Assembly: GCA_040401595.1 (NCBI GenBank)
Contig: JBBAOE010000001.1
Location: forward strand, 124,001 to 188,000
Reading direction: 5' to 3'
DNA length: 64,000 nt
Origin: RFPW01 sp040401595
GTDB lineage: Bacteria > Pseudomonadota > Gammaproteobacteria > Burkholderiales > Burkholderiaceae_E
Positions 1 to 8,677 of the stretch are shown here, piece after piece. Positions within the stretch are counted from its first letter, which is position 1. Each line of letters starts with the position of its first letter. The position numbers were made by a program, and so were the translations under genes. The notes beneath the pieces were generated by a model. The model was given only the letters and a program-made list of their open reading frames with translations, was not told the origin of the DNA and did no database searches.

Positions 1-958
1 CGAGTAGCTTCTTGGGGTTTCTATAGTTATTGAATGCAGATTGCGTCTTATAGAACAAACAACACACTGCGAAAAACTGCAGATAAGCGGGCAGTTCACG
101 GTAGGATTTCTGACCCAGGAAGTGAACATTTGGCAATGATCTCAGCACCTCAACGCTCTCACAAATTTCGCCAATAAAAACAAAAGAAATATTCGGATTT
201 TCATTCGCCAGAAACTCAATCAAACCAATATCGATACTATTCACCTCTCCCATGTAGCCAGCAATCTGACCACTGGAGGCCTTAATGATCGCCTCAAGAT
301 CGGAAGGGACTGGCAACTCAACAGCCTGCGCCGCAGCGAAATGGGCATAATCAACGCCGTGCCCGGTGTAAAAAGTACGTGGATTTCGCAGCGAATTTTG
401 CTTCAATAACGCATGATTTACATAGAAGGCAATATCCGCCTTTCGATGCAACTCATCTTCCAATTCAAGCAGGTAGGACCCATCGACCCCTGGAAACGCA
501 GGGATATTGTCGACACAATAATAAACGAGATAACTACCGAGATCCTGTTTAAGACGTAGCGCTGCATCTTTCGCAACAACAACCGTCACCCACAGGATCG
601 AGCATCGAAATTTAAGCGTAGCCATCACCAACTTCAACTGCCAAATGAGGAGCCTCTCATTTATCCATGAGATAGACCCCCCATAGCCGGAAATCATTGG
701 AATGGCGACGGGCGTAAAAACCCAAATATTTTCCTCAGCCAACCTGACAAACTTAGCCAGGCTTTTGAGCTTGCCAAAAATACGCCTCCATGCAAACCGA
801 TCATCAAGCAATCGCGGCATTCGGATCCCAGGTGAGTTCACAAAGAGGACTCGATTCTGCTTTGCGAATTCACGCATCAGGTGGAGGTTGGAGTGGGGAT
901 TGTGAAACCACCAGTCTTCGCCGGCGAAACAAATGATATCGTGTCCTCGTAGTCTCAC
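1..958 (-). CDS. Glycosyltransferase, GT4-like (3' end outside window)
   Basis: My own translation of the minus strand is open from a GTG at 958 to the window edge, about 319 codons with no stop, so the C-terminus is missing. The N-terminal part has the features of cytoplasmic GT4/GT1 sugar transferases of the TuaH sort: FAGEDWW near residue 12, an aspartate-containing YYCVDNIPAF segment in the middle, then a GHGVDY segment where such enzymes enter the nucleotide-sugar-binding half. The GTG overlaps the TGA of the upstream glycosyltransferase (GTGA), implying translational coupling and a shared role in building the EPS repeat unit. Donor and acceptor sugars cannot be told. The region is A+T-richer than the rest of the window. 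Confidence 0.8.
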   Translation of the reverse strand, partial: MRLRGHDIICFAGEDWWFHNPHSNLHLMREFAKQNRVLFVNSPGIRMPRLLDDRFAWRRIFGKLKSLAKFVRLAEENIWVFTPVAIPMISGYGGSISWINERLLIWQLKLVMATLKFRCSILWVTVVVAKDAALRLKQDLGSYLVYYCVDNIPAFPGVDGSYLLELEDELHRKADIAFYVNHALLKQNSLRNPRTFYTGHGVDYAHFAAAQAVELPVPSDLEAIIKASSGQIAGYMGEVNSIDIGLIEFLANENPNISFVFIGEICESVEVLRSLPNVHFLGQKSYRELPAYLQFFAVCCLFYKTQSAFNNYRNPKKLL

Positions 959-2139
959 GTTTTCGGTCCACCCTTAGCTAGACACAGTTCCATGTAGATC
1001 TCTTCAAAAGCTGCAGCTGTTGAACGAATATCGAATTCGCGGTAACAGGTCTTGCGCCCATTCTCTCCAACCCATTTTCGCTGTTCTGCGTCATTTGCAA
1101 GTCGCACTAACGTCTCAACCCATGGGCGTTGGCTGAATGGATCACATAAATAACCATTCCAACCGGTTTTTATATACTCGTCGTTACAGCCTACATTCGT
1201 GGATATCACCACTGGAAGGCCGATCCGGAGTGCTTCCAGCACAGCGACAGAGTGCAATTCGAGGAAGGACGGCAGCAAAAAGAGGTCCGAACCTGCCATC
1301 AGGCTTGAGATATCGGATCGATAACCGACAAATCGAACTAGCGAGGTCAATCCCGCGCGCTCACTTTCGAGGCGGTAAGTCTCGAGATGGCTGCCACTAC
1401 CCGCCACCAAAAAAATAGCGTCAGGCGCTTCCCTGTGGACTTCACTCGCGATACTCAAAATCAATTGAATATTTTTAGCGGGCTCAATTCGCGCGCATGT
1501 CAAGATGACAACCGCCTCATCTGGAATATCCAGCTCTTGGCGGATCGCCTGCCGATCTAGCACTGGCCCGTCAATTAGCGGAATCCCATTACGCAACTCA
1601 ACGACACGCTCTGGAGTAGCAATGCGCTGCCCCACAACTGCCTCAGCCGTCTTTCGCGTCAGAACAACGACTCGGTCGGGAAGATGGCGGAAATACTTCG
1701 CAAATTTAAACTGTTCCAACGCACCATGGCACCGGAGAAGTTCCTCGCGTGGCGTATAGCGCTGGTCATGAACGTGCTCGATCAAGGCCACGCCAGTCAG
1801 ACAAGTCGCTAATAACCCCCACACATGCGCGTTGAAATTATGCGTGTGAACGATATCAATTCTATTTCGCTGAATGTAGCGTACCAGACGATAGACAATT
1901 GCTAGGGTCGCAAGGCTTTTGACGCGATGTTCGCCTCCGGCGTACTTGTAAAGGAGCACACCTACGGCCTGAAATTGCTCCTCAATTTCGCCGCCCCCTG
2001 AGTAAGCAACATGCGTCTCGACCTTCGCCGTATCAAATGCGCATGCGAGGTTGAGTAGATTTGACTCAGCACCGCCGAGGCCGAGTGTCTTGATCACATG
2101 CAACACTTTGACCTGCATACTGAGATCCCGGCCACTCAC
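955..2139 (-). CDS. Glycosyltransferase family 4
   Basis: This 394-residue enzyme has the GT4 two-domain (GT-B) layout. An N-terminal glycine-rich acceptor-side loop (LGLGGAESN, about residues 16-24) is followed by a central ARIEPAKN segment and a C-terminal donor-binding stretch with EL..VAVLEAL near residue 300. It probably adds one sugar of the EPS repeat unit on the inner face of the cytoplasmic membrane. I accept the GTG at 2139, which follows GGGGG at normal distance; an ATG eight codons in (MQVKVLH) is the alternative. It is coupled to the next glycosyltransferase by GTGA. Its 220-bp upstream gap carries two inverted repeats, listed separately. Sugar specificity is unknown. Confidence 0.85.
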   Translation of the reverse strand: MSGRDLSMQVKVLHVIKTLGLGGAESNLLNLACAFDTAKVETHVAYSGGGEIEEQFQAVGVLLYKYAGGEHRVKSLATLAIVYRLVRYIQRNRIDIVHTHNFNAHVWGLLATCLTGVALIEHVHDQRYTPREELLRCHGALEQFKFAKYFRHLPDRVVVLTRKTAEAVVGQRIATPERVVELRNGIPLIDGPVLDRQAIRQELDIPDEAVVILTCARIEPAKNIQLILSIASEVHREAPDAIFLVAGSGSHLETYRLESERAGLTSLVRFVGYRSDISSLMAGSDLFLLPSFLELHSVAVLEALRIGLPVVISTNVGCNDEYIKTGWNGYLCDPFSQRPWVETLVRLANDAEQRKWVGENGRKTCYREFDIRSTAAAFEEIYMELCLAKGGPKT

Positions 2140-2186
2140 GTTTGCCCCCTATCAAAAACACTTGATATTTAGCAAACGCAAGTACT

Positions 2187-2203
2187 GTTCCCCGAGGGGG
2201 AAC
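2187..2203. repeat. Perfect inverted repeat in the leader of a glycosyltransferase gene
   Basis: GTTCCCC and GGGGAAC (7 bp each) are separated by GAG. The repeat lies about 50 bp before the GTG of the glycosyltransferase at 955-2139. No T-run follows on the minus strand, so it does not look like an ordinary intrinsic terminator. It could be an operator or a leader hairpin. Confidence 0.5.
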
Positions 2204-2289
2204 TGCATGGATAATCAAGTAATGCGAGCCCTCGGGTGAGGTCGCCGGTTCAGATAGCCACGAGCCAATCGCTATGCCGGGATCGGGGG

Positions 2290-2317
2290 AACCCTCTGCT
2301 TGGGCAGAGATAGGGTT
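2290..2317. repeat. Imperfect hairpin downstream of the acyltransferase gene
   Basis: CTCTGC and GCAGAG form a clean inner stem around TTGG, flanked by AACC and GGTT with a small bulge. It sits about 45-70 bp past the acyltransferase stop. It may slow or end transcription, but no T-run follows on the minus strand, so terminator function is uncertain. Confidence 0.35.
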
Positions 2318-2359
2318 TCTCGAGCACTGAAAGAATGACGCCGGGTTCAGTCAAACAGC

Positions 2360-4363
2360 TTAACGAAAACGCAACTGCTCCAGCAGCTGACGGCCAAGAT
2401 ATCGAGCGCCCGCGGGTGTAAGGTGTGCGCCGTCGTAAGACAACAGCTCGCCCTCTGGATCAAAGAGCCGGCATTGCATGTCATTCGCGCACATCATCGC
2501 GGTGACATCCATGAAAGCGGGAGCAGGAAACATGGCTCGCATCAATCCATTCACCGACACCACATCTTGTCGGATAGGGTTTTTAGCATCAAGTCGACTC
2601 GTCGCTGGAATTTTGAGCAATCCCTTTGCAGTCACTTCGCCAAAATTTTTTGATCCAAATACGAGCACTGCTTTGCCGTAGTCTCGTTTAAGATTACCAA
2701 TACTTTCTGGCAAAAAGGCCGCGACCCAAAAATTCCAGGCGGAGGAGAGCCAGATCTCGTCCGCCCCGTTGAGCAATCGTCTTAGTTTTTCACTCTCGTA
2801 CCACCCCGCCCGCTTACAAAGAGCAAGCTTTGGGGGTTGAATAAAGGTCGAAAATTCCCTTTGCAAATAAAGATTGCCACAATCGCTGGAAACAAAGTGG
2901 GTCGATATTTGAATTTTTTCGCTCAAGCCAGATTCATAAAGTGCGTTGACAAGATCTTTTGCATAGCTATCACCGATAATCAAGACCCGTTTCTTTCCAG
3001 AGTCATCGAAAGGCCGATCCAGAGCTGCTGCAAATCGTTTATCGGTATACCTCCCCATTTGAATGGTATCTAAGGCTGCCAGTTGCCGATCGTCACCGGG
3101 GAACCTGTCAGGGAACCCAGCCCACCAGTACCCTATCGCACCAGTTACAAACAAAACCATACTTCCAGCGAGCCCCCATCGAAAAATCTGCCCACGCGAG
3201 AACCTTCGTTCGCTGCGAAAGGGGCGTTCAATATACTTCCAGCTGAAATAGGAGATTACAATTGCGAAGACAGAGATCAAAGCCAAAATCGTTTGGTCTG
3301 GCCTTTCAGTGCTGCGCTGCTTCGCAAAGGCGAATAACGGTTGATGCCAAAGATACGCGCTGTAGCTGATAAGGCCAACGCCCACGAGGGGTCGACTTGC
3401 GAGCAACCGGCCAACAAGTACTTTCTGCGTCGCAAAAGCAATCAGGATTGCGGTGCCGACTGTTGGTATCAACGCATAAATGCTGGGAAAGGGCGTTTGC
3501 TTGTCAAATGCGAAAATAGGCGCGACGACCAGGGTTAACCCGATCGCCGGGACAAGTTCAGCGAAGGCAGTGCGGTGTTTGAAATCGGGGATCCGTTTGA
3601 GCATCTGATCAAGCACTCGAAATGACCGGTAGGATTTACTCGCGTCAGGAGTTAATGCCAGATCCGAAGTTGGGCTTAGGTTCGGGTTGGGATATTTCGT
3701 TTCCAGCAAAAAGGCAACACCGGCCCCGATGAGCAGCTCGAAGCCACGCGTTGGCAGTAGAAAGAAGGTAAAAAAAGGGCGATCAACGGAGGCCCACTGT
3801 GCCGCCAAAAGACTTGCGATGGCGAGACTTATTAAGGTAATCAGAATCCAACGACGTCCAAACCGCCATGTCAAAATGAGGAAAATGGGAAACAGTAGGT
3901 AATATTGTCCCTCGACGCCCAGGCTCCAGGTGTGTAGCAGTGGTTTTAGTTCGGAGGCGGTATCGAAATATCCGCTCCACCACCAGAAGAGAAAGTTTGA
4001 TGCGAAGGCGGTGACTGCAATCAGACTGAGTGAAAAATTCTTGAAATCAGCCGGAAGTAGGCACACCCAGGCCAGTGGAATGCTGACGTAGAGGACTAGG
4101 AACAGAGCCGGGAGTAAGCGACGCGCCCTTCGTTCATAAAACCTCCAGAGTGAAAATGTTCCTGCACTTTTTTCAGTCAGAATAATCGAGGTAATTAAAT
4201 ACCCACTGATCACAAAGAAGACATCAACCCCAATAAAGCCGCCGCTGAACACGGGGAAGCCGGCGTGAAAAAGGATGACCGGGAGGATCGCCAAGGCTCT
4301 GATTCCATCAAGTTCCTCCCGATGCTTCGAGAGGCGATGGGACACGACCGGTCCTTCAGTCAT
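2360..4363 (-). CDS. OafA/YrhL-type O-acyltransferase with C-terminal SGNH domain
   Basis: A 667-residue inner-membrane protein. Residues ~15-390 form the multi-spanning acyltransferase-3 domain, with EELDGIRALAILPVILFHAG at the N-terminus, the R(R)ARRLLPA segment and HTWSLGVEGQYY. Residues ~455-667 form a periplasmic SGNH hydrolase-like domain with GDSY at about 464-467 and the DxxH catalytic pair (DGAH) at about 644-647. Such fusions move acetyl or similar groups from cytoplasmic acyl donors onto surface polysaccharides, so this enzyme probably decorates the EPS made by the locus. It starts at ATG 4363, 12 bp after the preceding glycosyltransferase. The exact acyl group is not visible. Confidence 0.9.
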   Translation of the reverse strand: MTEGPVVSHRLSKHREELDGIRALAILPVILFHAGFPVFSGGFIGVDVFFVISGYLITSIILTEKSAGTFSLWRFYERRARRLLPALFLVLYVSIPLAWVCLLPADFKNFSLSLIAVTAFASNFLFWWWSGYFDTASELKPLLHTWSLGVEGQYYLLFPIFLILTWRFGRRWILITLISLAIASLLAAQWASVDRPFFTFFLLPTRGFELLIGAGVAFLLETKYPNPNLSPTSDLALTPDASKSYRSFRVLDQMLKRIPDFKHRTAFAELVPAIGLTLVVAPIFAFDKQTPFPSIYALIPTVGTAILIAFATQKVLVGRLLASRPLVGVGLISYSAYLWHQPLFAFAKQRSTERPDQTILALISVFAIVISYFSWKYIERPFRSERRFSRGQIFRWGLAGSMVLFVTGAIGYWWAGFPDRFPGDDRQLAALDTIQMGRYTDKRFAAALDRPFDDSGKKRVLIIGDSYAKDLVNALYESGLSEKIQISTHFVSSDCGNLYLQREFSTFIQPPKLALCKRAGWYESEKLRRLLNGADEIWLSSAWNFWVAAFLPESIGNLKRDYGKAVLVFGSKNFGEVTAKGLLKIPATSRLDAKNPIRQDVVSVNGLMRAMFPAPAFMDVTAMMCANDMQCRLFDPEGELLSYDGAHLTPAGARYLGRQLLEQLRFR

Positions 4364-4375
4364 GATTAGGGCACA

Positions 4376-5545
4376 TCAGATCACGGCAGGCGACGTACCC
4401 CAATTGTGTGCCGCTCGACACAAGGAAATAAAGTCTGGTTCAAGCCTAGACCAAAGTGCTTTGCCACCCTCCTGGTAGGCAAGCTTGGATGCGAGTTCAA
4501 GTTCGGAAGGATTTTCCAGACGCTCTCGAATGACTCGTGCGAAATCTCTTGCATCAAATTGACAGAACCAACCTGGCCCCCCTTCAGCAAGCAGATCGCG
4601 GTGGCAAGCGATATCGGAAACAATGACTGGAAGGCCATTGGCCAGGTATTCGTAGACTTTGGTCGGCGGATTGAAGTAATTCCACGGGCGATCTGCCACT
4701 AGGCTAAGCCCGATATGTGCCTTGGCAAGCTGGGCGGGAATTTCCTGCCCGGGGAGTCGCCCAAGGATTGTGACCTGTTCTTGAATCCCAAGTCGCTGGA
4801 CCCGAGATCGACACTCTTCAAGTTGGGGTCCGGTTGCACCCACCAGCGTGAGATGTACCGGCAGCGATTGCTTCGTGAGAAGAGCGATGGCTTCGAACAT
4901 CACATCCCGGCCCCGCTCTGCATTGATCGAACCCGCGATAATCAAACGCAGTGGCTCGCCCGGCAGGTGGCGTCGCGGGGTGAGCGCTCTCATGGCGGCG
5001 TGACTCTCCGATACGCCCAAAGGGACGGTGACCGCCCGAAGCGGATGCACGCCATGGGCCACCAGATCCTCACGAAGCCTTGCGCCGATTGGAAGCACGA
5101 TGGACGCTCTGGCAGCAGCAAAGTACGAGAGCCGAGTCGACACAATATTGAGCCAGCGTGCAAGCCTGTTTGGTGCATTGCCATCGAAGAGTTGCGAGGG
5201 ATGCACGTTCCAGTACAGGACTGTTGGAAATGACGCTGGCAGGCCCAATCGCACGGGGGCCACTTGACTACCCAGAAGAAAAACGAGATCCGGGTTGCGT
5301 TTCGCAATCCAGGGAATCAGTCGAAGGCACCACCACAACATCTGCAGCCGAGAGCCACCCGGCGACGGCAGTATCTCCACTGAGACGGAGAGATCATCAA
5401 GTTCATTCAGGAACCGAGCATCCCGAACAACGACAATGACCCTCCAGCGGGATGCCAATGAACCAATTCGCTGTCGAAAGTCCTGATACCCGGTCTGATC
5501 GTCATAGAACCAGACCGGAACAATTGCCAGTGGCCTTTCATTCAT
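4376..5545 (-). CDS. Glycosyltransferase family 4
   Basis: The open frame runs upstream into the flippase gene, but translation should begin at ATG 5545 (MNERPLAIVPVWF) behind a GGAG; ATG 5563 is a second choice. The product has about 389 residues. The C-terminal half shows the GT4 donor-binding region: IIAGSINAERGRDV, LVGATGPQ, then a PPTKVYEYLANGLPVI stretch in which the conserved glutamate normally contacts the nucleotide sugar. It is predicted to be cytoplasmic or membrane-associated and to add one repeat-unit sugar. It lies between the flippase and acyltransferase genes in a tightly packed operon. Confidence 0.82.
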   Translation of the reverse strand: MNERPLAIVPVWFYDDQTGYQDFRQRIGSLASRWRVIVVVRDARFLNELDDLSVSVEILPSPGGSRLQMLWWCLRLIPWIAKRNPDLVFLLGSQVAPVRLGLPASFPTVLYWNVHPSQLFDGNAPNRLARWLNIVSTRLSYFAAARASIVLPIGARLREDLVAHGVHPLRAVTVPLGVSESHAAMRALTPRRHLPGEPLRLIIAGSINAERGRDVMFEAIALLTKQSLPVHLTLVGATGPQLEECRSRVQRLGIQEQVTILGRLPGQEIPAQLAKAHIGLSLVADRPWNYFNPPTKVYEYLANGLPVIVSDIACHRDLLAEGGPGWFCQFDARDFARVIRERLENPSELELASKLAYQEGGKALWSRLEPDFISLCRAAHNWGTSPAVI

Positions 5546-5591
5546 TCGGGGCTCCAGTCTCATGGACAGAACGACTAACCGAACCGTCAGC

Positions 5592-7100
5592 CTAAAACCG
5601 CTGGTTCCGACGGGCATTGACCAGCAGAACGATCGCCTGAAGCTCACGCAGTTGGGCGAAGTCAAACCAGAACGTTGAAACACCAAAAACAATCCATCCC
5701 AACAGCAGGCTTGGCAAACCGTTGAGACCGGTTTGTTGAAAGGCGAGGACACTCCAGAACGTCATACCGAGGGATATCAATACGATCGAGATGGAATGCG
5801 CCCCACGGGGACAGGTCAGCAAACTTCGTGCGGGCTCGCCATCTTCCTGATGAAACAGAACGATCGCGAGAATTACGACCCGGATACCCGCCAATGCTGC
5901 GACACCTGTGGCCCCCGCAAGCGCCGCAGCGGCAACAACGATGGGGAAAGCGAGGAACGAAGCAAACATGCTCGCTCGATTCAGAAGAATCGCGTCACCG
6001 GCGGCGTTATAGGCAGTCCATAGCGCAGATTCAATGCTCGAAGGTATCAATTGCATCACCAGGAGTGCTGCAATCGGAAGATATTGTTTAAAGCGGTCCG
6101 CGGTCAGGAGATGTTCGATCTCCGGCCCGGCTGCAACCAGGGCTACAAGTGCGGCGCTGACCACCAGAAGATTGATTCGGGTCATGACCGTCAATGCCTG
6201 CAACCCGGACGCATCCCCCCGCGCATGCGTCAACCGGCGGGCCGACAAGGTGGTCTCGATATTGGGCAACACCAATTGGAGCGGTAAAAAGACCTTCGCC
6301 CGATCGGCCAACTGTTGAAAGAATGCAAATGCGGCCACGGTGGGTGTATCGGCAAACACGCCAACCAGAAGTCGTAACGCTGGACCTTGCGTTGGCAATG
6401 AAGAGAGGTAAGCCCCCCAAGCGGAGGTACAGCACTTCAATAGAGTCCCCCGATCAATGCCAGATCGGGACGGCGGGTCGGTCAACTCCAGGCGCTTTGC
6501 GCTTCGATGCGTTCGCAAAACGCTCAGGGTTGCGAGGCTCATCATGAACCCCTGAAATGACTCAGTCCAAAGGGTCACGGAAATAACACGGTCCAGCGTC
6601 AACGCCTCATCGATCAATACAAGTCCAGCAAAGGCACAGGTTCGTCCGATCAGGATCAACAACCCGACGGATGCGACGATGCGATGCAACGCGAACGCCG
6701 AAGCCGTCACGGTGAGCCCCTCAGTTGTTGCGATGACGGCGATGATGCCGACGAAGAATTCCGGCGACACGGTTGAGATCGCGGCGCCCAAGATCGGAGC
6801 CTTCCCACCAAACGAGACGATACCAATCGCAAGACAGACCGATGCGACGACACGAAGCACCACGAGTTCCGCTGCGAGTCGAAGCGCAGGCAAAATTTGA
6901 CCGGAGGCCTGGAGCACGGGAATGAACCGAAAGGCACCACGGTCATATCCCAGTGATCCGACAATCACCAATAACATCACTGCCGACAGTAGCAACGCAT
7001 AGTCAGCATAGGCCTGCAGCGCCATATTTCGCGCCAGCACGATTGGCACGAACAGCCCCAACATGCCCGTTAATATTCGGGTCGCGGCGAAGCCAAGCAT
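5592..7100 (-). CDS. Wzx-like polysaccharide flippase (MOP superfamily)
   Basis: A 502-residue protein made almost entirely of hydrophobic segments, with an N-terminus (ATRILTGMLGLFVPIVLARN, then YADYALLLSAVML) typical of polysaccharide-type MOP exporters such as Wzx/RfbX. Such proteins move undecaprenyl-pyrophosphate-linked repeat units from the cytoplasmic to the periplasmic side of the inner membrane. Its position beside an O-antigen-ligase-like polymerase and EpsE/F/G supports a Wzx/Wzy-type pathway rather than an ABC or synthase one. It starts at ATG 7100, 26 bp after the preceding stop. No partner is needed to assign the family; substrate specificity is unknown. Confidence 0.82.
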   Translation of the reverse strand: MLGFAATRILTGMLGLFVPIVLARNMALQAYADYALLLSAVMLLVIVGSLGYDRGAFRFIPVLQASGQILPALRLAAELVVLRVVASVCLAIGIVSFGGKAPILGAAISTVSPEFFVGIIAVIATTEGLTVTASAFALHRIVASVGLLILIGRTCAFAGLVLIDEALTLDRVISVTLWTESFQGFMMSLATLSVLRTHRSAKRLELTDPPSRSGIDRGTLLKCCTSAWGAYLSSLPTQGPALRLLVGVFADTPTVAAFAFFQQLADRAKVFLPLQLVLPNIETTLSARRLTHARGDASGLQALTVMTRINLLVVSAALVALVAAGPEIEHLLTADRFKQYLPIAALLVMQLIPSSIESALWTAYNAAGDAILLNRASMFASFLAFPIVVAAAALAGATGVAALAGIRVVILAIVLFHQEDGEPARSLLTCPRGAHSISIVLISLGMTFWSVLAFQQTGLNGLPSLLLGWIVFGVSTFWFDFAQLRELQAIVLLVNARRNQRF

Positions 7101-7126
7101 CGTTGCCTAGAGTCGAAGTGGCGATT

Positions 7127-8677
7127 TCATGGCGCCGCTGTAAGCACCGGCGGGCGATGCGTTCGCAGCCATCCGACATAACCAATCAACAGCGCCAGGA
7201 GCAACTGGGTGCAGGGTTCATCGACCAATGCTCGGTCGTAGAACATCATCGTGATAAAAATTGCCAGCAAACTCGCGGCCATTCGGGCCGTCGCGCGGTG
7301 CCTCGGAGATAACTGTGGATCTCGAACCAGACCCATCGTGTAGAGCAGGGTCACTCCAATCAGAGCCACAAACAAACAAACACTGAGTACGCCGGTATCC
7401 CAGAGCAACATGGACAAGGTGGTAGCCGCAATCGCCAGGGGCGCAAATCGCTGAGCAACGACGCCAACAGCAACCACACTCTTTGCTCGAGAGGCTGCCG
7501 GACCGAAACCAATCAACCGATTAGGCCAGTCAGTCTTCTGGTCTTGCAACCAGATAGTGATCGAAGCGCCGCGACTAATTTCTCCGTTTTTGTAACTGAT
7601 CTCGGAAGGGTTGAAAAAATATCTTGATGCTCGCTCAATCCGGGTCTCGACGGAGATGTGCTCAGCACTCCGACTGCTCCAGTGAACAGCTTCGTAGACC
7701 ATGGCTGTCACCATGACAAAGGCCGCCAAACCTGCGAGAACACCGATCAGAAAAGTCGGTCGGCGCATCAAATGGTCGTAAAAACCAACGGCAATTGCGA
7801 TCGGAACCCAGATAAATGCCGCTTTGACTTCCCCTGCCAGCGTCAAAAGCAAGGAAAAAACAATGGTCACGGCGGCCATTGCCCAACCGCTCAGGTTTAA
7901 CTGCGCTCGGGAGATCGCAAGGACCGACGCTGCGATCCCATAGAGAACGAGAAAACTACTGTTACCACCGTCTCCGCCAAAGGTTCCGACGACCGCATCA
8001 AACGCGGTCTCGTCACCCAACATCTGACGCCTGGGGACCACCACGAACACCTGATAAAGAACGATTGGTATTTGAAGAGCAAGGCCCCACGGCACCCAAC
8101 GCCAGAGGCGATCGAGTTGATGAACGCTCCAGCGGTTGAACAACAGCGAAAAGGTGACGGCCCAGAGCGGCAGATAGGTTTTGAGCCCCACAGCAAGTTG
8201 AGCTGGTGGCGAGCCGTTGATCACCGCTGAAATCGGCATCAGCAGGATATAGATGATTAATAAAACCGGGATGGCACCAGCGGACCCCATTGGCTGGGCA
8301 AGGGAAATCGGAGCCAGATTGGGCAAGCCCGGGGTTTGCCCCCTTGCAGATGGAGCGTTCGCGAGGCCCAGACGCTCCAGAAGTGAACGAACAAACACGA
8401 GAACCGCAACCCCATACGGAATCCAGGCGGCGATCGGCAAAAGTAGGAAATTGGCGACTGGACCCTGGACGAAGAAGGTCAGGATCAGCAGCATCCAGAT
8501 CAACCACTCGAGCGGAAGAAAAAGCGCAGCAAGACCAACGACGGTACCCCATGAAAGCGCCAATATCGGGAACGCCCCGATCGCAATCAGCAAACCGGAG
8601 ACGGCTGCCAGACCCAGCAGTGCCAAGAGCGCCAGAACCGGCGCCGCAGCGGACGGTGTTGACCTCAGATCAAGCAC
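7127..8677 (-). CDS. O-antigen-ligase-like / Wzy-type polymerase membrane protein
   Basis: About 516 residues from a GTG at 8677 that overlaps the epsG stop by 8 bp; the longer open frame lies inside epsG and is rejected. At least ten hydrophobic segments are visible, with a long soluble loop (about residues 340-430, including ISVETRIERASRYFF and RLIGFGPAASR) in the position of the periplasmic loop of Wzy/WaaL proteins. These enzymes join lipid-linked repeat units in the periplasm. The neighbours (flippase on one side, chain-length genes on the other) favour EPS polymerase over ligase. Wzy proteins share little sequence, so the assignment rests on topology and context. Confidence 0.7.
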   Translation of the reverse strand: MLDLRSTPSAAAPVLALLALLGLAAVSGLLIAIGAFPILALSWGTVVGLAALFLPLEWLIWMLLILTFFVQGPVANFLLLPIAAWIPYGVAVLVFVRSLLERLGLANAPSARGQTPGLPNLAPISLAQPMGSAGAIPVLLIIYILLMPISAVINGSPPAQLAVGLKTYLPLWAVTFSLLFNRWSVHQLDRLWRWVPWGLALQIPIVLYQVFVVVPRRQMLGDETAFDAVVGTFGGDGGNSSFLVLYGIAASVLAISRAQLNLSGWAMAAVTIVFSLLLTLAGEVKAAFIWVPIAIAVGFYDHLMRRPTFLIGVLAGLAAFVMVTAMVYEAVHWSSRSAEHISVETRIERASRYFFNPSEISYKNGEISRGASITIWLQDQKTDWPNRLIGFGPAASRAKSVVAVGVVAQRFAPLAIAATTLSMLLWDTGVLSVCLFVALIGVTLLYTMGLVRDPQLSPRHRATARMAASLLAIFITMMFYDRALVDEPCTQLLLALLIGYVGWLRTHRPPVLTAAP

